Shown piece after piece: positions 9,590 through 19,085 of a stretch of 64,000 nucleotides of DNA (the first letter of the stretch is position 1; each line of letters opens with the position of its first letter). A program made the translations under genes and the position numbers. Location of the stretch: positions 62,001 through 126,000 of the forward strand of contig JAUIAS010000008.1 in NCBI GenBank assembly GCA_030425395.1. Direction: 5' to 3'. The DNA comes from Alphaproteobacteria bacterium (lineage in GTDB: Bacteria; Pseudomonadota; Alphaproteobacteria; Rhodobacterales; Rhodobacteraceae). The notes under the pieces were generated by a model. It did no database searches and was not told the DNA's origin. It saw only the letters and a program-made list of their open reading frames with translations.

Positions 9590-10663
9590 TTATCGGCTCA
9601 GTCCGCCGTGCAATGTCGGCATATCGAGCGCGGAGAAGCCGTAGTGGCGCAGCCAGCGCAAATCGCTGTCAAAGAAGGCGCGCAGATCAGGGATGCCGTA
9701 TTTCAGCATGGCGATCCGGTCGATCCCCATACCAAAGGCGAACCCTTGGTAAACCGCTGGATCAATACCGCCCGCCTCAAGAACTTTGGGATGCACCATG
9801 CCTGACCCGAGAATTTCGAGCCAGTCGTCGCCTTCGCCCACCTTGAGCGTGCCGTCCTCCCACGAACAGCGGATATCGACCTCGGCAGAGGGTTCCGTGA
9901 ACGGGAAGTGCGACGCGCGGAAGCGCAATTCGACATCGTCGACCTCAAAGAATGCCTTTACGAATTCTTCCAGAACCCACTTGAGGTTCGCCATGGAAAT
10001 ATCGGTGTCAATGGCCAGCCCTTCGACCTGATGGAACATCGGCGTGTGGGTCTGATCATAGTCGGCACGATAAACGCCACCGGGGCAAATGATGCGGATC
10101 GGGGCACCCATCTTTTCCATTGATCGGATCTGAACAGGCGACGTATGCGTGCGCAGCACATGCGGCGGACGGTTATCGCCCTCGGCACGGTGCATATAGA
10201 ACGTGTCCATTTCGGCCCGCGCAGGGTGATGGCTGGGAATGTTCAGCGCGTCGAAGTTATACCAATCGGTGTCAATGCGCGGCCCCTCGGCAACTGAAAA
10301 GCCCAGTTCGGCAAAGATCGCGGTGACTTCTTCACTGACCTGGCTGATCGGATGCAGCGTGCCCGCGCGGCGACCGCGCGACGGCAATGTCACGTCCAGC
10401 CATTCCGACCGCAACCGTTCGTCCAGCGCAGCATCAGCCAGTGCGGCTTTCTTGGCTGCCAACGCGCTGTTGATCTCGTCCTTGAGCGCATTGAGAGCGG
10501 GGCCCGCCACCTGACGCTCTTCCGGCGTCATTTTGCCAAGCTCACGCATTTTGAGGCTGATTTCGCCCTTTTTGCCAACCGCCTGCACACGCAGATCCTC
10601 TAGCGCGGCCTCATTGGCGGCCTCGGCAATCAGACCCAGATATTTGGCTTTCAGATCGTCCAT
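9590..10663 (-). CDS. pheS: Phenylalanyl-tRNA synthetase alpha subunit
   Basis: A 357-residue catalytic alpha subunit of class II PheRS. The N-terminal coiled coil is about residues 1-85. Motif 2 follows ([17 protein letters not shown], then [17 protein letters not shown]), then motif 3 ([19 protein letters not shown]) near the C-terminus. [20 protein letters not shown] is also typical. The start MDDLKAKYL was preferred to an ATG eight codons upstream because it aligns with family N-termini. It heads the pheST-ytoQ transcription direction and is divergent from the MFS gene. Confidence 0.97.
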   Translation of the reverse strand: MDDLKAKYLGLIAEAANEAALEDLRVQAVGKKGEISLKMRELGKMTPEERQVAGPALNALKDEINSALAAKKAALADAALDERLRSEWLDVTLPSRGRRAGTLHPISQVSEEVTAIFAELGFSVAEGPRIDTDWYNFDALNIPSHHPARAEMDTFYMHRAEGDNRPPHVLRTHTSPVQIRSMEKMGAPIRIICPGGVYRADYDQTHTPMFHQVEGLAIDTDISMANLKWVLEEFVKAFFEVDDVELRFRASHFPFTEPSAEVDIRCSWEDGTLKVGEGDDWLEILGSGMVHPKVLEAGGIDPAVYQGFAFGMGIDRIAMLKYGIPDLRAFFDSDLRWLRHYGFSALDMPTLHGGLSR

Positions 10664-10792
10664 GACGGCCCCCTGGATTTCAACCATGTCCTGCTATCGC
10701 CACAACCCCGCGAATGCAAGACACGCCACGGGCAATGGACATATCCCCCTACCTGCCGATACCGTCCGGCAACAACAACACGGAGAAACCGG

Positions 10793-11983
10793 ATGGACGC
10801 AGAAATACGCCGCAATTGGCTTGTGCTGGGCGGGCTGACGCTTGGGGTATGCGTGACCAACGGATTTGCGCGCTTTGCTTACGGGCTCTTGCTGCCGGCA
10901 ATGCGCTCGGAACTGGGCTGGAGCTATGCGCAGGCGGGCTGGCTGAATACTGCGAATGCGATTGGCTATGTGGTGGGAGCCATCCTGACGCTTGTGCTCT
11001 TGCGTCGCGTATCGCCCGCACGTCTGTTTGCGGTTGGCGTATGGACCACGGCGATCACGCTGTTTGCAACCGGTCTGAATGAATCGCTTGTGGCACAATC
11101 GCTCTGGCGATTTCTGGCGGGGATTTGCGGGGCAATGTCCTTTGCCACCGGCGGGGCGCTCGCGGCGGCGCTCTTTGCCAGCAACGCACGGCTCAATGCC
11201 CTGTCGATTGCAATCTATTTCGGGGTGGGCGGCGGTATGGGTATCGTTCTCGCGGGGGCAACGATCCCGGTGATCCTTGCGATTTACGGCCCTGACACAT
11301 GGGCGTGGGGATGGATCGCGATAGGTGTGCTCAGCTTTGGCTTTACCCCTGCCAGCCTTTGGGCCGCCCGACAACTGCGTCCGCCGCCATCCGGTGCGCC
11401 GGAACCGGATGCGCCGGTCCCCTTGCGACGAATGCTGGGGGAAATCGCGGGCTATGCCGGGTTTGGCATGGGGTATATCGTTTACCTGACCTTCATCGCC
11501 GCGTGGATGACCAGCCAGAATGAAGGCCCGCTGTTCATTGCGGTGATATGGATGATCATCGGTCTTTGTATCTGTGCCTCGCCGTTCCTGTGGCGCGGAA
11601 TATTCGCGCGGTTCTCGAATGGGGTTCCGCTGGCGTTGATCCTGACCGGCATCGCTGTGGGCTCTGCGCTTCCGGTGCTGTGGGACGGGGCCTATGTCCC
11701 GATCCTATCGGCCGTGATCTTTGGGCTGGCCGTGTTCATGGCTCCGGGCGCGATCACCAATTTTGTCCGTCGCAACCTGCCGCAACAAAGTTGGGGGCGC
11801 GCTATTTCGATCTTTACTGTTGTCTTTGCAATATCCCAGACACTTGGCCCGGTAGGTGCGGGCCTGATCGGGGACTTGACCGGTGATATCGGCATCAGCC
11901 TGCTTGCCGCATCAGGCATTCTGCTCTTGGGGGCGGCTTTGGCGATCCTCCAAAAACCTCTGGAACCTGACGGACCTTACTGA
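10793..11983 (+). CDS. YbfB/YjiJ-family MFS transporter
   Basis: A 396-residue, 12-helix inner-membrane protein of the MFS_4 (YbfB/YjiJ) group. Its N-terminal half carries the signature GVCVTNGFARFAYGLLLPAM, followed by LGWSYAQAGWLNTANAIGYV and the loop RRVSPARLFAVG. A cytoplasmic linker around residues 190-215 (RPPPSGAPEPDAPVPLRRM) separates the two halves. The substrate is unknown. It stands alone between divergent pheS and convergent rplT, and the hairpin behind rplT also lies behind this gene. Confidence 0.85.
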   Translation: MDAEIRRNWLVLGGLTLGVCVTNGFARFAYGLLLPAMRSELGWSYAQAGWLNTANAIGYVVGAILTLVLLRRVSPARLFAVGVWTTAITLFATGLNESLVAQSLWRFLAGICGAMSFATGGALAAALFASNARLNALSIAIYFGVGGGMGIVLAGATIPVILAIYGPDTWAWGWIAIGVLSFGFTPASLWAARQLRPPPSGAPEPDAPVPLRRMLGEIAGYAGFGMGYIVYLTFIAAWMTSQNEGPLFIAVIWMIIGLCICASPFLWRGIFARFSNGVPLALILTGIAVGSALPVLWDGAYVPILSAVIFGLAVFMAPGAITNFVRRNLPQQSWGRAISIFTVVFAISQTLGPVGAGLIGDLTGDIGISLLAASGILLLGAALAILQKPLEPDGPY

Positions 11984-12016
11984 CCCCGCCGACAAAAAGG
12001 CGAGCAACAAACAAGA

Positions 12017-12041
12017 AAGGCCGCCCCGAAAGGGCGGCCTT
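12017..12041 (-). terminator. Rho-independent terminator of rpmI-rplT
   Basis: A 10-bp perfect stem (AAGGCCGCCC / GGGCGGCCTT) with a 5-base loop, followed on the minus strand by TCTTGTTTGTT. It lies between the convergent MFS gene and rplT and could act in both directions. Confidence 0.85.
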
Positions 12042-12064
12042 CAAATCCTGCCGGTGATCCGGGA

Positions 12065-12430
12065 TCAGGCGGCCAGAGCGCCTTTGGCCTGATCGACGAT
12101 CGCCGCGAATGCTTCGGGTTCGTGTACGGCCAGATCGGCCAGAACCTTACGGTCCACTTCGATACCGGCCAATGTCAGACCGTTGATGAAGCGGGAATAT
12201 GTCAGCGCTTCGTCATGGGCGCGAACGGCTGCGTTGATCCGCTGGATCCACAGCGCGCGGAAATTGCGCTTGCGGTTCTTGCGGTCACGGGTTGCATACT
12301 GGTTCGCCTTGTCGACGGCCTGACGCGCAACCTTGAAGGTATTCTTGCGGCGGCCATAATAGCCTTTTGCGGCCTTGATGACTTTCTTGTGGCGAGCGTG
12401 GGTTGTGGTACCACCTTTGACGCGGGACAT
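12065..12430 (-). CDS. rplT: 50S ribosomal protein L20
   Basis: A 121-residue L20, a primary 23S rRNA-binding assembly protein. The start [19 protein letters not shown] and the central [20 protein letters not shown] are diagnostic. It lies 14 bases behind rpmI in the usual rpmI-rplT pair. infC is not adjacent here, unlike in many bacteria. A strong terminator follows. Confidence 0.98.
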   Translation of the reverse strand: MSRVKGGTTTHARHKKVIKAAKGYYGRRKNTFKVARQAVDKANQYATRDRKNRKRNFRALWIQRINAAVRAHDEALTYSRFINGLTLAGIEVDRKVLADLAVHEPEAFAAIVDQAKGALAA

Positions 12431-12444
12431 GTGTCTATCTCCTC

Positions 12445-12645
12445 TTAGCGGTCGTAGGGCATGTAGCCCTTGACGATCTTGGCGTCGGGGGCGCTGAGGG
12501 TCGTGGTGCCACGGGCATCACGGATGAACTTGGTTGTCCGCTTGATCATGCCGTGGCGTTTGCCGGCCTGACCCGCCATCACCTTGCCGGTGGCGGTCAC
12601 CTTGAAGCGCTTCTTGGCGCTTGATTTCGTCTTCATCTTTGGCAT
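12445..12645 (-). CDS. rpmI: 50S ribosomal protein L35
   Basis: A 66-residue L35 with the diagnostic start [20 protein letters not shown] and [18 protein letters not shown]. It is the first gene of rpmI-rplT. About 165 bases separate it from the upstream small membrane-protein gene; this gap probably holds the promoter and leader, but no clear L20 autoregulatory structure could be picked out by eye. Confidence 0.98.
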   Translation of the reverse strand: MPKMKTKSSAKKRFKVTATGKVMAGQAGKRHGMIKRTTKFIRDARGTTTLSAPDAKIVKGYMPYDR

Positions 12646-12810
12646 TTCCGTCTCCTAGTCTAAAGGTCGGTAGAACGCGCGACTCGGCATGCCATTTCGG
12701 CCGGTCACGCGACACAGGAGCGCCGTTTACGCAGTTCGGCACCTGCTGGCAAGGCGTTTCTTGGTAATTTGTTCCTGTAAGGCCCGGAAATCCGCCTTAG
12801 GCGATCCGGC

Positions 12811-13032
12811 TCAGATGATCATTGCCACCACGCGGAGGATTGCTTCGAAAACGCCGTTCAGAGAATACCCGCCGTCGCGCGTCCATGTGGCATAAACCAC
12901 CAAGGCAACCGCCACCGCCATGACCAGAACCGCCAAACGCGGGCGGTGGCCATCACTGAACGCGGACACCGCGCTTATGATGGCCAACCCGCCAACGAGG
13001 ATGCCCGCTACTAAGGCCACATCTGGGTTCAC
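12811..13032 (-). CDS. Small membrane protein, two predicted TM helices (73 aa)
   Basis: A 73-residue hydrophobic protein of unknown function. Two membrane helices are evident (LVAGILVGGLAIISAVSAF at about 7-25 and LAVLVMAVAVALVVYATW at 33-50), joined by a short polar SDGHRPR turn. An amphipathic C-terminal segment follows. It lies 29 bases downstream of pyk on the same strand and is probably co-transcribed with it. No family is recognised beyond similarity in type to small conserved Rhodobacterales membrane proteins. Confidence 0.7.
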   Translation of the reverse strand: MNPDVALVAGILVGGLAIISAVSAFSDGHRPRLAVLVMAVAVALVVYATWTRDGGYSLNGVFEAILRVVAMII

Positions 13033-13061
13033 GGCTGTCTCCTCAACTGGGTCGGGGTGGG

Positions 13062-14507
13062 CTATTCCGGGTCGGTGTTATAGATCAACCGCTCATCGCA
13101 GGGCGCAACACGCAAGATGTTCGTTGTGCCAGGCACGTTGAACGGCACGCCCGCTGTTACCACGATCTGATCGCTTGCGGTAGCAAATCCGCCATCGCGG
13201 GCGGCTCGGGCGGCGTTGACCACAGCGCCCTTGAAGCGATCAAGTTCGTCGGTCATCACACAATTGCACCCCCAGCTCAGAACAAGGCGGCGCGCCGTGT
13301 CTCTGAGACTGGTCATCGCGATGATCGGCACACCGGGGCGTTCACGTGCTGTCAAAAGGGCGGTGGTGCCCGATTGCGTGAAACAACAGATCGCCTTGAT
13401 GTCAGTGGTTTCCGCAATTTCGCGCGCAGCGGCGACAATGCCATGCGCGATTGTATCGCCTTTGGCGGTCCGTGATGCCGCGATGATCTGACCATAGGTC
13501 GGATCGGCCTCAACTTCCTTGGCAACCTGATCCATGGTCTTGACCGCCTCGACGGGATACTGACCTGCAGCACTTTCCGCGCTGAGCATGATGGCATCCG
13601 CACCTTCGTAGATCGCGGTGGCGACGTCCGAAACTTCGGCGCGGGTGGGCATCGGGCTTTCGATCATGCTTTCCAACATCTGGGTCGCGACGATCACCGG
13701 TTTGGCCGCAGCGCGGCACCGACGGACAAGGCGTTTTTGAATGGGCGGCACTGCAGACACCGGCAGTTCAACGCCCAGATCGCCCCGCGCCACCATGATC
13801 CCGTCGCTGACCGCGAGAATATCTTCGAAACGGCTCACGGCAGAAGGCTTTTCGATCTTGGACAAAACTGCCGCACGACCAGCTGCCAACGCACGCGCTT
13901 CGTCCACGTCTTCGGGACGCTGCACAAAGGACAGTGCCAGCCAGTCCACGCCCAGCGCACAGGCGAATTCCAGATCCGCGCGATCCTTTTCACTCAGCGC
14001 CGCAACGGGCAGAACCACATCCGGCACGTTCACGCCCTTGCGGTTTGAAATCGTGCCACCGGTGACGACCTCGCACTCGGCAAAGTCATCGCCGCATGTC
14101 AGGACCTTCAAGCGGATCTTGCCGTCGTTGACCAGCAGGTTGGCACCTTCTTCAAGCGCTTGAAAAATCTCAGGATGGGGCAAGCATACGCGGGTCGCGT
14201 CTCCTTCCTTGGGGTCAAGATCCATGCGAAATGCCGCGCCTTCGATCAGTTCTTCGGAGCCGTTTGCAAAGGCACCAACACGCAGTTTAGGCCCCTGAAG
14301 ATCGGCCAGAATCGCGATGGCACCGTTGGTATCAGCCTCAACCTGACGAATGATGCGATGCTTGTCGGCAATCTCTTGGTGGGTTCCGTGTGACATGTTC
14401 AGCCGGAAGACATCCGCGCCCGCCTCGTGCAGCGCGCGGATCATTTCATAGCTTTCGGATGCCGGCCCAAGAGTAGCAACGATCTTTACGTTTCTCTGAC
14501 GGCGCAT
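13062..14507 (-). CDS. pyk: Pyruvate kinase
   Basis: A 481-residue pyruvate kinase making pyruvate and ATP from phosphoenolpyruvate and ADP. The start NVKIVATLGPASESYEMIRA, DVFRLNMSHG, ILADLQGPKLRVG and the active-site signature region (VLSKIEKPSAV, then DGIMVARGDLGVELP) are all present. So is ATQMLESMIESPMPTRAEVSD, which carries the catalytic Thr/Glu region. The C-terminal alpha/beta allosteric domain is complete. A 73-residue membrane-protein gene follows closely. Confidence 0.97.
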   Translation of the reverse strand: MRRQRNVKIVATLGPASESYEMIRALHEAGADVFRLNMSHGTHQEIADKHRIIRQVEADTNGAIAILADLQGPKLRVGAFANGSEELIEGAAFRMDLDPKEGDATRVCLPHPEIFQALEEGANLLVNDGKIRLKVLTCGDDFAECEVVTGGTISNRKGVNVPDVVLPVAALSEKDRADLEFACALGVDWLALSFVQRPEDVDEARALAAGRAAVLSKIEKPSAVSRFEDILAVSDGIMVARGDLGVELPVSAVPPIQKRLVRRCRAAAKPVIVATQMLESMIESPMPTRAEVSDVATAIYEGADAIMLSAESAAGQYPVEAVKTMDQVAKEVEADPTYGQIIAASRTAKGDTIAHGIVAAAREIAETTDIKAICCFTQSGTTALLTARERPGVPIIAMTSLRDTARRLVLSWGCNCVMTDELDRFKGAVVNAARAARDGGFATASDQIVVTAGVPFNVPGTTNILRVAPCDERLIYNTDPE

Positions 14508-14612
14508 TTTGTTTTCCCCTCGGCGGTTCGGCTTGGTTTTCCGCGCATGTTAACGCAAACATGGCGCGGCGCTTATGACTCATTTCTCATCTGTGAGCAA
14601 CTGGCATCCATT

Positions 14613-15374
14613 ATGAAAACAAGTTACGACATCCCCATGACATATACCCCATATACCACCGAAGGCGATACGCGCACGGGTCGCTGGATTGTCACCTGCG
14701 ATCACGCGACCAATACTGTGCCGGACTTTGTCGCAGGCGGCGAACTTGGCCTGCCAGCGGCGGACATGGCCCGCCACATAGCGTGGGATGTGGGGGCGAT
14801 GGGCGTTTCACGGGTTCTTGGGCGGGCCCTCGATGCTCCGGTGATCGGGTCGAATTTCTCAAGGCTTGTGATCGACCCGAACCGCGGCGAAGACGATCCG
14901 ACACTTGTGATGCAGCTCTATGACGGCACCATCATCCCGGCCAATCGCCACCTGCCTCAGCACGCAGTCAACGAACGGCTGGATCGGTGTTACCGCCCCT
15001 ATCATGACGCCCTGACCAGACTGGCCGATCGGCCCGGATGTGTCATAGCGTCGATTCACAGCTTTACGCCGCGCTTGCGTGGTCGGGCACCGCGCCCCTG
15101 GGAAATTGGCATTCTCTACGCATCTGACGACAGACTGGCCCGTCCGCTTATTGATTTGCTTCGCGCCGAAGGTGATCTGACCGTTGGCGACAACGAACCA
15201 TACAACGGTGCACTGAGAGGGGATGCGATGGATCGGCATGCTCTGTCACACGGGCGTCCGCATGTATTGATTGAGCTGCGCAACGATCTGATCGCAGACG
15301 AGAAAGGCCAGACCTATTGGGGAAACCGTCTGGCCCCGCTTCTCGAACGCGCCCTTGCCGAAACCGGGCTTTAG
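14613..15374 (+). CDS. N-formylglutamate amidohydrolase-family protein
   Basis: About 253 residues of the N-formylglutamate amidohydrolase (PF05013) family. Family features are the metal-binding segment IVTCDHATNTVPDF, RLVIDPNRGEDDPTL, and the downstream SIHSFTP and VLIELRNDLI. Family members hydrolyse N-formylglutamate to glutamate and formate (HutG-like), but this short form sits outside any histidine-utilisation cluster, so its true substrate is uncertain. Neither ATG 14613 (MKTSYDIPM) nor ATG 14637 (MTYTPYTT) has a good ribosome binding site. Its last codons overlap the convergent YeaQ-like gene by four bases. Confidence 0.8.
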   Translation: MKTSYDIPMTYTPYTTEGDTRTGRWIVTCDHATNTVPDFVAGGELGLPAADMARHIAWDVGAMGVSRVLGRALDAPVIGSNFSRLVIDPNRGEDDPTLVMQLYDGTIIPANRHLPQHAVNERLDRCYRPYHDALTRLADRPGCVIASIHSFTPRLRGRAPRPWEIGILYASDDRLARPLIDLLRAEGDLTVGDNEPYNGALRGDAMDRHALSHGRPHVLIELRNDLIADEKGQTYWGNRLAPLLERALAETGL

Positions 15375-15610
15375 CGCTGCCTGAACTTTTGCCATAGCCA
15401 GATAAGCGCCATGGCCCCAAGGACCGCGCCGATCAAGCCACCTATCATACCGCCTGCAAACAGCACCGCCCGCAGGATCAGGCCACCGATCAGCGCCCCG
15501 GCCATTCCGATGACCGATGTCGTGATGATATCCGCTTCGATCCGCATCAGACGCGTGGCGACGAAACCCGCAGCGACACCGATGATGATCAGCGATACAA
15601 TCGTCCCCAT
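15371..15610 (-). CDS. GlsB/YeaQ-like small membrane protein
   Basis: A 79-residue, glycine-rich membrane protein with three hydrophobic segments (IVSLIIIGVAAGFVATRLM; VIGMAGALIGGLILRAVLF; MIGGLIGAVLGAMALIWLW). The Gly-zipper pattern matches the YeaQ/YmgE/GlsB transglycosylase-associated family linked to envelope stress. It lies one base downstream of a second small membrane protein on the same strand, and the pair follows fmt. Function is unproven in the family. Confidence 0.75.
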   Translation of the reverse strand: MGTIVSLIIIGVAAGFVATRLMRIEADIITTSVIGMAGALIGGLILRAVLFAGGMIGGLIGAVLGAMALIWLWQKFRQR

Positions 15611-15611
15611 G

Positions 15612-15848
15612 TCATCTCCTCCAATGGAAGGGCACGATGATCAACGCCCCGATGGATGACACAATGGCATTCATTCCGGGACTGGCAAAGCCAATGCCAA
15701 ACATGATCCTCACGAAAAAGAAAAGGAACGCGCCGCCGACGCAGATGATGATGCTTTGCAGAATGCCGTTGCTTGTCCAGCCGGTCTTTTCCGATGCGTA
15801 GCCGATGATACCGGCAATGACCACCGTCCCCATGAGCGTAAGGAACAT
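15612..15848 (-). CDS. Small membrane protein (78 aa), YeaQ-like partner
   Basis: A 78-residue membrane protein with three hydrophobic stretches (FLTLMGTVVIAGIIGYASE; ILQSIIICVGGAFLFFFVRIM; MNAIVSSIGALIIVPF). It resembles the GlsB/YeaQ-type proteins in size and glycine-rich helices, but more weakly than its neighbour. It sits 12 bases behind fmt and almost abuts the downstream YeaQ-like gene, so def-def-fmt and the two membrane proteins probably form one transcript. Confidence 0.7.
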   Translation of the reverse strand: MFLTLMGTVVIAGIIGYASEKTGWTSNGILQSIIICVGGAFLFFFVRIMFGIGFASPGMNAIVSSIGALIIVPFHWRR

Positions 15849-15860
15849 ATCCGCCCCCTT

Positions 15861-16766
15861 TCAGAGCTGCGTGCCCGGCGTGATCGCAAAGCCGCGCAGG
15901 AAGGTTTCGGCGTCTTGAGCGCCCTTGCCGCCGCGTTGCAGGCGCAGCAATTCAACAGCCCCCTTACCGCAGGCGATGGTTGGCTTGTCGTCCAAAACAG
16001 TTCCCGCCGCCCCGTCACCTGTTGCGATTCGGGACATCAGAACCTTGATCCTGTGGCCGTCGATTTCAGTCCAGGCCCCGGGAAAGGGGGACAGGCCGCG
16101 AATGCGCTGATCAACGATCCGGGCAGGTTGGGCCCAGTCGATCCGCGCTTCGGCCTTGTCGATCTTGGCGGCATAGCTGACACCCTCGGCTGGCTGCGGC
16201 TCTGGCACGAGGGCGTCAAGCTGCGCCAGCGCCGTGGAAATCGCCTCCGCGCCCAATTCAGCCAGACGGTCATGCAAGATCGCCGTTGTATCATCAGAAA
16301 AAATTGGCGTCTCGCGTCGCAACAGAACCGGGCCTGTATCCAGGCCAGCCTCCATCTGCATGATGCATACGCCCGTTTCGGTATCACCCGCCATGATCGC
16401 CCGGTGGATCGGGGCCGCCCCGCGCCAACGCGGCAACAAGCTGGCATGAATGTTGAGGCAGCCATGGACAGGTGCAGCAAGGATAACTTGCGGCAGAATC
16501 AGCCCATAGGCCACAACAACGGCGATATCGGCCCCCAGATTCGCAAAGGCCGCCTGCTCTTCATCAGATCGCAAGCTCACCGGATGGCGCACCATCAGGC
16601 CCAGTTCGCTTGCCCTGGCCTGCACCGGTGACGGACGGTCCTTCTTGCCACGCCCGGCGGGGCGGGGCGGTTGGCAATATACTGCGGCAATGTCGTGCCC
16701 GTCGTTCACAAGCCGATCGAGGATCGGAACCGAAAAATCAGGTGTTCCCATGAAAACGATGCGCAT
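15861..16766 (-). CDS. fmt: Methionyl-tRNA formyltransferase
   Basis: A 301-residue enzyme that formylates initiator Met-tRNA using 10-formyl-tetrahydrofolate. The start [19 protein letters not shown], the loop [18 protein letters not shown] and the catalytic block [20 protein letters not shown] (Asn/His) with [13 protein letters not shown] are all intact. The C-terminal OB-fold tRNA-binding domain is complete. It is co-directional with both deformylase genes, giving the formylation and deformylation functions in one operon. Confidence 0.97.
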   Translation of the reverse strand: MRIVFMGTPDFSVPILDRLVNDGHDIAAVYCQPPRPAGRGKKDRPSPVQARASELGLMVRHPVSLRSDEEQAAFANLGADIAVVVAYGLILPQVILAAPVHGCLNIHASLLPRWRGAAPIHRAIMAGDTETGVCIMQMEAGLDTGPVLLRRETPIFSDDTTAILHDRLAELGAEAISTALAQLDALVPEPQPAEGVSYAAKIDKAEARIDWAQPARIVDQRIRGLSPFPGAWTEIDGHRIKVLMSRIATGDGAAGTVLDDKPTIACGKGAVELLRLQRGGKGAQDAETFLRGFAITPGTQL

Positions 16767-16798
16767 CCGCGATCTGTCCTTTGGTTGGTCCGGCGGGG

Positions 16799-17296
16799 TC
16801 AGCCCGCCAGCTTTCGCGCCCTGCGCAGCAGCATGTCGCGCTTTACCTTGCCGAGGTTGTCAAAATACATCTTGCCATTCAGATGGTCGATCTGATGCTG
16901 AACGCTGGTTGCTTCGATACCCACGAAATCGCGCCGGTTGATCGTGCCGTTTTCGTCAAGATACCGCACTGTTACCGCGCGTGGACGTTTCAAAGTGGCC
17001 GAGACACCCGGCAAGTTCGGGCTGGCCTCTTCATGATCGCGCAGCTCAATGGAAGCGTGCAATATCTCAGGATTCGCCATCCGCACAGCTTTGCCGCGAT
17101 CCAAGGATCCATCCACTACCGCCAACCGCAGCATTACTCCGATCTGGGGCGCAGCGAGGCCTACACCGGGCATCGCGTCCATCGTGTCGATCATGTCCGC
17201 CCAGATCGCGCGAATGTCGTCTGTGATCTCATCGACCGGGGCGGCCTTAGTGCGCAGACGCTTGTCAGGCCACGGGATGCAGCGGCGGACAGTCAC
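16799..17296 (-). CDS. Peptide-deformylase-like protein lacking catalytic residues
   Basis: A 165-residue paralogue of the deformylase encoded just upstream. Motif I is intact (GVGLAAPQ, 44-51). In motif II the expected EGCLSxPG reads EASPNLPG, so the metal-binding Cys is Ser92. In motif III, HEIDH reads HQIDH, so the catalytic Glu is Gln135; His134 and His138 remain. Deformylase chemistry is therefore unlikely, and a regulatory, chaperone or altered-substrate role is possible. It begins with GTG overlapping the def stop codon (GTGA), so the pair is translationally coupled. It is not decayed: reading frame, length and the metal-site histidines are kept. Confidence 0.85.
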   Translation of the reverse strand: MTVRRCIPWPDKRLRTKAAPVDEITDDIRAIWADMIDTMDAMPGVGLAAPQIGVMLRLAVVDGSLDRGKAVRMANPEILHASIELRDHEEASPNLPGVSATLKRPRAVTVRYLDENGTINRRDFVGIEATSVQHQIDHLNGKMYFDNLGKVKRDMLLRRARKLAG

Positions 17297-17811
17297 GTGC
17301 GGGTCCGTTCACGCTTGAGCTTTTGCATCTTGCGCGTGATCAACTGGCGCCGCAGCGGCTTGAGATAATCAATGAACAACTTGCCATCCAGATGGTCGAT
17401 TTCGTGCTGGACGCAGGTGGCCCACAGATCGCGGAATACTTCCTTTTGGGAATTGCCGTCCCGGTCCAACCATGACACCTCGACCTCGGCGGGGCGGGTA
17501 ACTTCGGCGTATTGATCAGGGATCGACAGGCACCCTTCCTCATAGACGCTCTGATCGTCCGAGGCGGCGACAATCTCTGGATTGAACATCACCAGCGGTC
17601 GCGGCTTGGCACCGTCTTCCTTGACGCAATCAAGCACGATCAGGCGGTCAAGCACTCCTACCTGAGGAGCAGCCAGCCCGATACCGGGCGCGTGATACAT
17701 GGTTTCAAGCATGTCATCGGACAGCTGGCGCAAATCGTCTGAAAGATCGGCAACGGGCGTGCAGACCTTTTTCAGGCGTGGGTCGGGGTGAATGAGGATC
17801 GGACGTTTCAT
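17293..17811 (-). CDS. def: Peptide deformylase
   Basis: A 172-residue iron/zinc peptide deformylase that removes the N-formyl group from nascent proteins. All three motifs are present: GIGLAAPQ (43-50), EGCLSIPDQ with metal ligand Cys94, and QHEIDHLDGKLF with His136, Glu137 and His140. The start MKRPILIHPDPRLKKV was preferred over an ATG two codons upstream because it matches family N-termini. It is first in the def - def-like - fmt transcript. Confidence 0.96.
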   Translation of the reverse strand: MKRPILIHPDPRLKKVCTPVADLSDDLRQLSDDMLETMYHAPGIGLAAPQVGVLDRLIVLDCVKEDGAKPRPLVMFNPEIVAASDDQSVYEEGCLSIPDQYAEVTRPAEVEVSWLDRDGNSQKEVFRDLWATCVQHEIDHLDGKLFIDYLKPLRRQLITRKMQKLKRERTRT

Positions 17812-17910
17812 GATCATGATCTAGGCGATCAACGCCACGCCCGCAACTGCCCTTGCACAACGCACAAAGCACGTTAGCTTGGCCGACGCAAAAACCTAGG
17901 AGTGCATGAT

Positions 17911-19083
17911 ATGAGCTTTGACGAAATCATCGACCGGCGTGGCACACACAGCACAAAATGGGACATGATGGAGCAGCTCTATGGTGTGCCCGCAGATGAC
18001 GGCATCGCGATGTGGGTCGCCGACATGGATTTCCGCCCACCTCAGGTGGTGCTGGATGCTTTGCGTGATCTGAATGATCACGGCATCTTTGGGTATTTTG
18101 GTGATGATCGCGCGTATAAGGATGCCATCGGTTGGTGGATGAACACGCGCCACAACTGGAATATCGACCCGTCGTGGGTGTTTACGACCCACGGCCTGGT
18201 AAACGGCACCGCCATGTGTGTCGACGCCTTTACTCAGCCGGGTGATGGCGTGGTGCTGTTTACGCCTGTCTACCATGCGTTTGCCAAGGTTATCCGCGCA
18301 GCGGAACGCGAAGTGGTGGAATGCCAGATGCCCATCGTGGATGGCAAATACACCATGGATTTCGATGCTTGGGATGCTCAGATGACTGGTGGTGAAAGGA
18401 TGCTGATCCTTTGTTCCCCGCACAACCCCGGCGGGCGCGTCTGGACACGCGAAGAATTGCAGGGCGTCGCCGATTTCGCAAAGCGACACGATCTGATCCT
18501 TGTTTCGGATGAAATCCACCACGATCTGGTGATGCCCGGTCATACCCATATTCCAATGGCCGTAGTGGACGAAACCATTGCAGACCGGTTGGTGATGATG
18601 ACCGCGACGACCAAGACGTTCAACATCGCAGGCTCGCATTCGGGTAACGTTATCATCCCCGATCCGGAATTGCGGACGCGCTTTGAAGCGCGGATGTCAG
18701 CTCTTGGGCTTTCTCCGAATTCCTTCGGTTTGTTCATGGCAACTGCGGCGTATTCCCCTGAAGGGGCCGCGTGGGTTGATGATCTGTGCGAATATCTGGA
18801 TGGCAATCGTAAATATTTCGATGCAGCAATACAGGCCATCCCCGGCCTTTCGTCGATGCCGATGGAAGCAACCTATCTTGGCTGGGTCGACTTCTCGGGG
18901 ACGGGGATGGAACTGCAGGAATTCACCGATCGCGTTCAAAAGACCGCGCGCATCGCGGTGAACCACGGCCCCACTTTCGGCAAGGGTGGCGAGCAATTCC
19001 TGAGATTCAATTTTGCAACGCCGCGTGCACGGGTGGAAGAAGCCTGCGCACGGCTTGCGGATGCGTTCAGCGATCTACAATAG
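17911..19083 (+). CDS. MalY/PatB-family PLP-dependent aminotransferase / C-S lyase
   Basis: A 390-residue fold-type I PLP enzyme of the MalY/PatB class, whose members are mostly cystathionine beta-lyases or aminotransferases. The family start is visible (FDEIIDRRGTHSTKWD, then DDGIAMWVADMDFRPP). LCSPHNPGGRVW, LVSDEIHHDL and the PLP-lysine segment TATTKTFNIAG follow, then FLRFNFATPR with the carboxylate-binding Arg. The ATG was chosen because AGGAG lies 8 bases before it; a GTG three codons earlier overlaps that site. It is divergent from def. Confidence 0.88.
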   Translation: MSFDEIIDRRGTHSTKWDMMEQLYGVPADDGIAMWVADMDFRPPQVVLDALRDLNDHGIFGYFGDDRAYKDAIGWWMNTRHNWNIDPSWVFTTHGLVNGTAMCVDAFTQPGDGVVLFTPVYHAFAKVIRAAEREVVECQMPIVDGKYTMDFDAWDAQMTGGERMLILCSPHNPGGRVWTREELQGVADFAKRHDLILVSDEIHHDLVMPGHTHIPMAVVDETIADRLVMMTATTKTFNIAGSHSGNVIIPDPELRTRFEARMSALGLSPNSFGLFMATAAYSPEGAAWVDDLCEYLDGNRKYFDAAIQAIPGLSSMPMEATYLGWVDFSGTGMELQEFTDRVQKTARIAVNHGPTFGKGGEQFLRFNFATPRARVEEACARLADAFSDLQ

Positions 19084-19085
19084 GA

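Noticed and set aside
8429-9805. A 458-codon open frame on the plus strand
   Set aside because: It lies antisense to pheT and the end of pheS, both certain genes. It has no family features; it reflects the codon bias of GC-rich genes.
14427-14612. Upstream extension of the N-formylglutamate amidohydrolase-like protein by 62 codons
   Set aside because: The extension overlaps the start and promoter of the divergent pyk gene and has no family similarity.
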